Shown here piece by piece: positions 62,958 to 64,000 of a stretch of DNA of 64,000 nucleotides. Position 1 is the stretch's first letter. Each line of letters begins with the position of its first letter. The stretch covers positions 1-64,000 of the forward strand of contig NZ_BSSU01000003.1 in NCBI RefSeq assembly GCF_030161415.1, written 5' to 3'. The translations under genes were made by a program, and so were the position numbers. This stretch comes from Thalassotalea eurytherma. Its GTDB lineage: Bacteria; Pseudomonadota; Gammaproteobacteria; Enterobacterales; Alteromonadaceae. The notes under the pieces were generated by a model that did no database searches, was not told the DNA's origin, and saw only the letters and a program-made list of their open reading frames with translations.

Positions 62958-63965
62958 ATGGCAACGATTTACGAAGTTTCAAAACTAGCAGGCGTATCGC
63001 TAGCAACCGTTTCGCGAGTAATGAACAATAATGCTCGCGTCAGTGACAACACCAAGAAAAAAGTACTCGCCGCAATGCAGACATTAGGTTACCGACCTAA
63101 TGCTATTGCGCAATCGCTCGCCTCTAATTGCTCGAATAGCGTTGGCATTCTTGTTTCAGAGTTAAGTGGTGCGTTTTACGGACAAATGATGTCAGGTATT
63201 GAAACGGAGCTTAGAGCTGCTGGCAAACACGTTATTATTACGACAGGTCACTCTGAAGAAGAAAAAGAGAAAGACGGCTTAGAGTTTTTAATTGGTCGAA
63301 ATTGTGACGCTATCATTGCCCACGTTGAAGCGGTATCTGATGAGTACATAGTTGAACTAAGTAAAGGTAAAACGCCTATTTACTTGATGAGCCGACATGT
63401 TGAGGCACTAAGCGAGAAGTGTATTAGTTTAGATAATGAACACGGTGGCTACCTTGCAACTAAGTCATTAATTGAACATGGTCATAGTAAAATTGCTTAT
63501 ATCGCCGGTCCACAATTTAAGGCGGATGCAAGTAATCGTTTGCAAGGTCATAAACGTGCATTAAGTGAACACAATATAGCATTTGATGAAACCCTATTTT
63601 TTATTGGCGACTTTAAAGAAACAGGTGGTAGTGAAGGCTTACACCATCTATTGAAGCAAGGTTATGATTTTACTGCGCTTGTTTGTGCCAATGATGAAAT
63701 GGCATCTGGCGCAATGAAGTATGCTAGAGAGCACAACGTAAAATTGCCAAGTCAATTATCAATTATTGGTTTCGATAACGTTATTTTTGCTAACTACTTA
63801 TACCCAACTCTTACTACGGTAGACAACCCTGTCAATGAAATGGGACGAATGGCTGCCAAAATGGTGCTAAAAGAAATTTACCATCAGAAAAATATTGAGA
63901 TTAATCGAATTTTTGAACCAACCGTTATCCTGCGTAATTCAATAAAGTCAATTAAGACGACATAG
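62958..63965 (+). CDS. LacI-family repressor
   Basis: Transcription regulator of 335 residues. The LacI helix-turn-helix (1-55) has ATIYEVSKLAGVSLATVSRVMNNNARVS, with the hinge helix NAIAQSLAS; the periplasmic-binding-like sensor domain follows (about 60-330). It is third in the GH1 operon and 50 bp after the symporter. It is the obvious candidate to bind the five TGTAAGCGCTTWCA operators at 36.2-36.5 kb and 60.1 kb and to release them when a glucan-derived sugar binds. Ligand unknown. Confidence 0.93.
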   Translation: MATIYEVSKLAGVSLATVSRVMNNNARVSDNTKKKVLAAMQTLGYRPNAIAQSLASNCSNSVGILVSELSGAFYGQMMSGIETELRAAGKHVIITTGHSEEEKEKDGLEFLIGRNCDAIIAHVEAVSDEYIVELSKGKTPIYLMSRHVEALSEKCISLDNEHGGYLATKSLIEHGHSKIAYIAGPQFKADASNRLQGHKRALSEHNIAFDETLFFIGDFKETGGSEGLHHLLKQGYDFTALVCANDEMASGAMKYAREHNVKLPSQLSIIGFDNVIFANYLYPTLTTVDNPVNEMGRMAAKMVLKEIYHQKNIEINRIFEPTVILRNSIKSIKTT

Positions 63966-64000
63966 AGTGTTAAAATTTAGGCAAAAAAATAGCGAGCTAT

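Noticed and set aside
1-64000. CRISPR array, prophage or restriction/defence island
   Set aside because: No regularly spaced direct repeats, phage structural genes, cas genes or recognisable defence genes were found.

Overview
The window looks like chromosomal DNA of a low-GC marine gammaproteobacterium of the order Alteromonadales, most like Colwelliaceae (Colwellia/Thalassotalea). This is judged from protein content: paired TonB-dependent receptors with SapC/halogenase/cupin companions, an Mrp-type cation antiporter operon, a MaoP-HdfR pair, an mltD-gloB pair, and a SoxR box identical to the enterobacterial form. I ran no database search. No rRNA, intact tRNA, CRISPR array or prophage was seen. 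Layout. (1) 0.3-6.4 kb: a DUF2189 membrane protein, a response regulator with a poly-Glu tract, a hybrid-style sensor kinase split by an in-frame amber codon, an OxyR-like LysR regulator lacking the peroxidatic cysteine, decayed sequence, and a tandem universal stress protein. (2) 6.5-13.9 kb: a tightly overlapping operon for an Mrp/Mnh-like cation/proton antiporter with three NuoL/M/N-type subunits. (3) 14-18.2 kb: small regulators and housekeeping genes, including an AraC protein that seems N-terminally truncated, DUF1145, an extracellular solute-binding-like protein, ElyC/YdcF and Nif3. (4) 18.5-28.3 kb: a TonB-dependent receptor, a MerC-like protein behind a Zur-type palindrome, a methyltransferase/gloB/mltD block as in enterobacteria, a pyroglutamyl-peptidase-like protein with its catalytic Cys changed to Ser, and asnB. 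(5) 28.4-36 kb: lysC with an upstream lysine riboswitch, a SoxR-controlled VOC/flavin-reductase pair, a cytochrome b/c' pair, LysE, DUF1289, a MITE-like inverted repeat and a DUF5009 acyltransferase. (6) 36.2-45.4 kb and 56.1-64 kb: two halves of one inferred glucan-utilisation regulon. Both halves carry the same LacI-type operator (TGTAAGCGCTTWCA, five copies). The first half has a 994-residue TonB receptor, two tryptophan-halogenase-family flavoproteins, SapC, a JmjC-like cupin and DUF6445. The second has a GH3 lipoprotein, a FucP/GluP-type transporter, a cytoplasmic GH1, a GPH-type symporter and the LacI regulator. (7) 45.5-56 kb lies between the two halves: an IS66 remnant; a complete arginine-to-spermidine set (speE, a eukaryote-type speD, speB, speA); an unusual ATP-grasp ligase plus N-formylglutamate-amidohydrolase/DUF1704 fusion; and maoP-hdfR. 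How the genes may work together (inference): oligosaccharides enter through the 994-residue receptor, are trimmed by the periplasmic GH3, pass the inner membrane by the two transporters and are cut by GH1, while LacI senses an intermediate. The halogenase/SapC/cupin/DUF6445 set is co-transcribed near the receptor and its role is unknown. The most system-like unexplained locus is the ligase plus DUF1704 peptidase pair, which on paper resembles the eukaryotic tubulin tyrosination/detyrosination pair of enzyme families.
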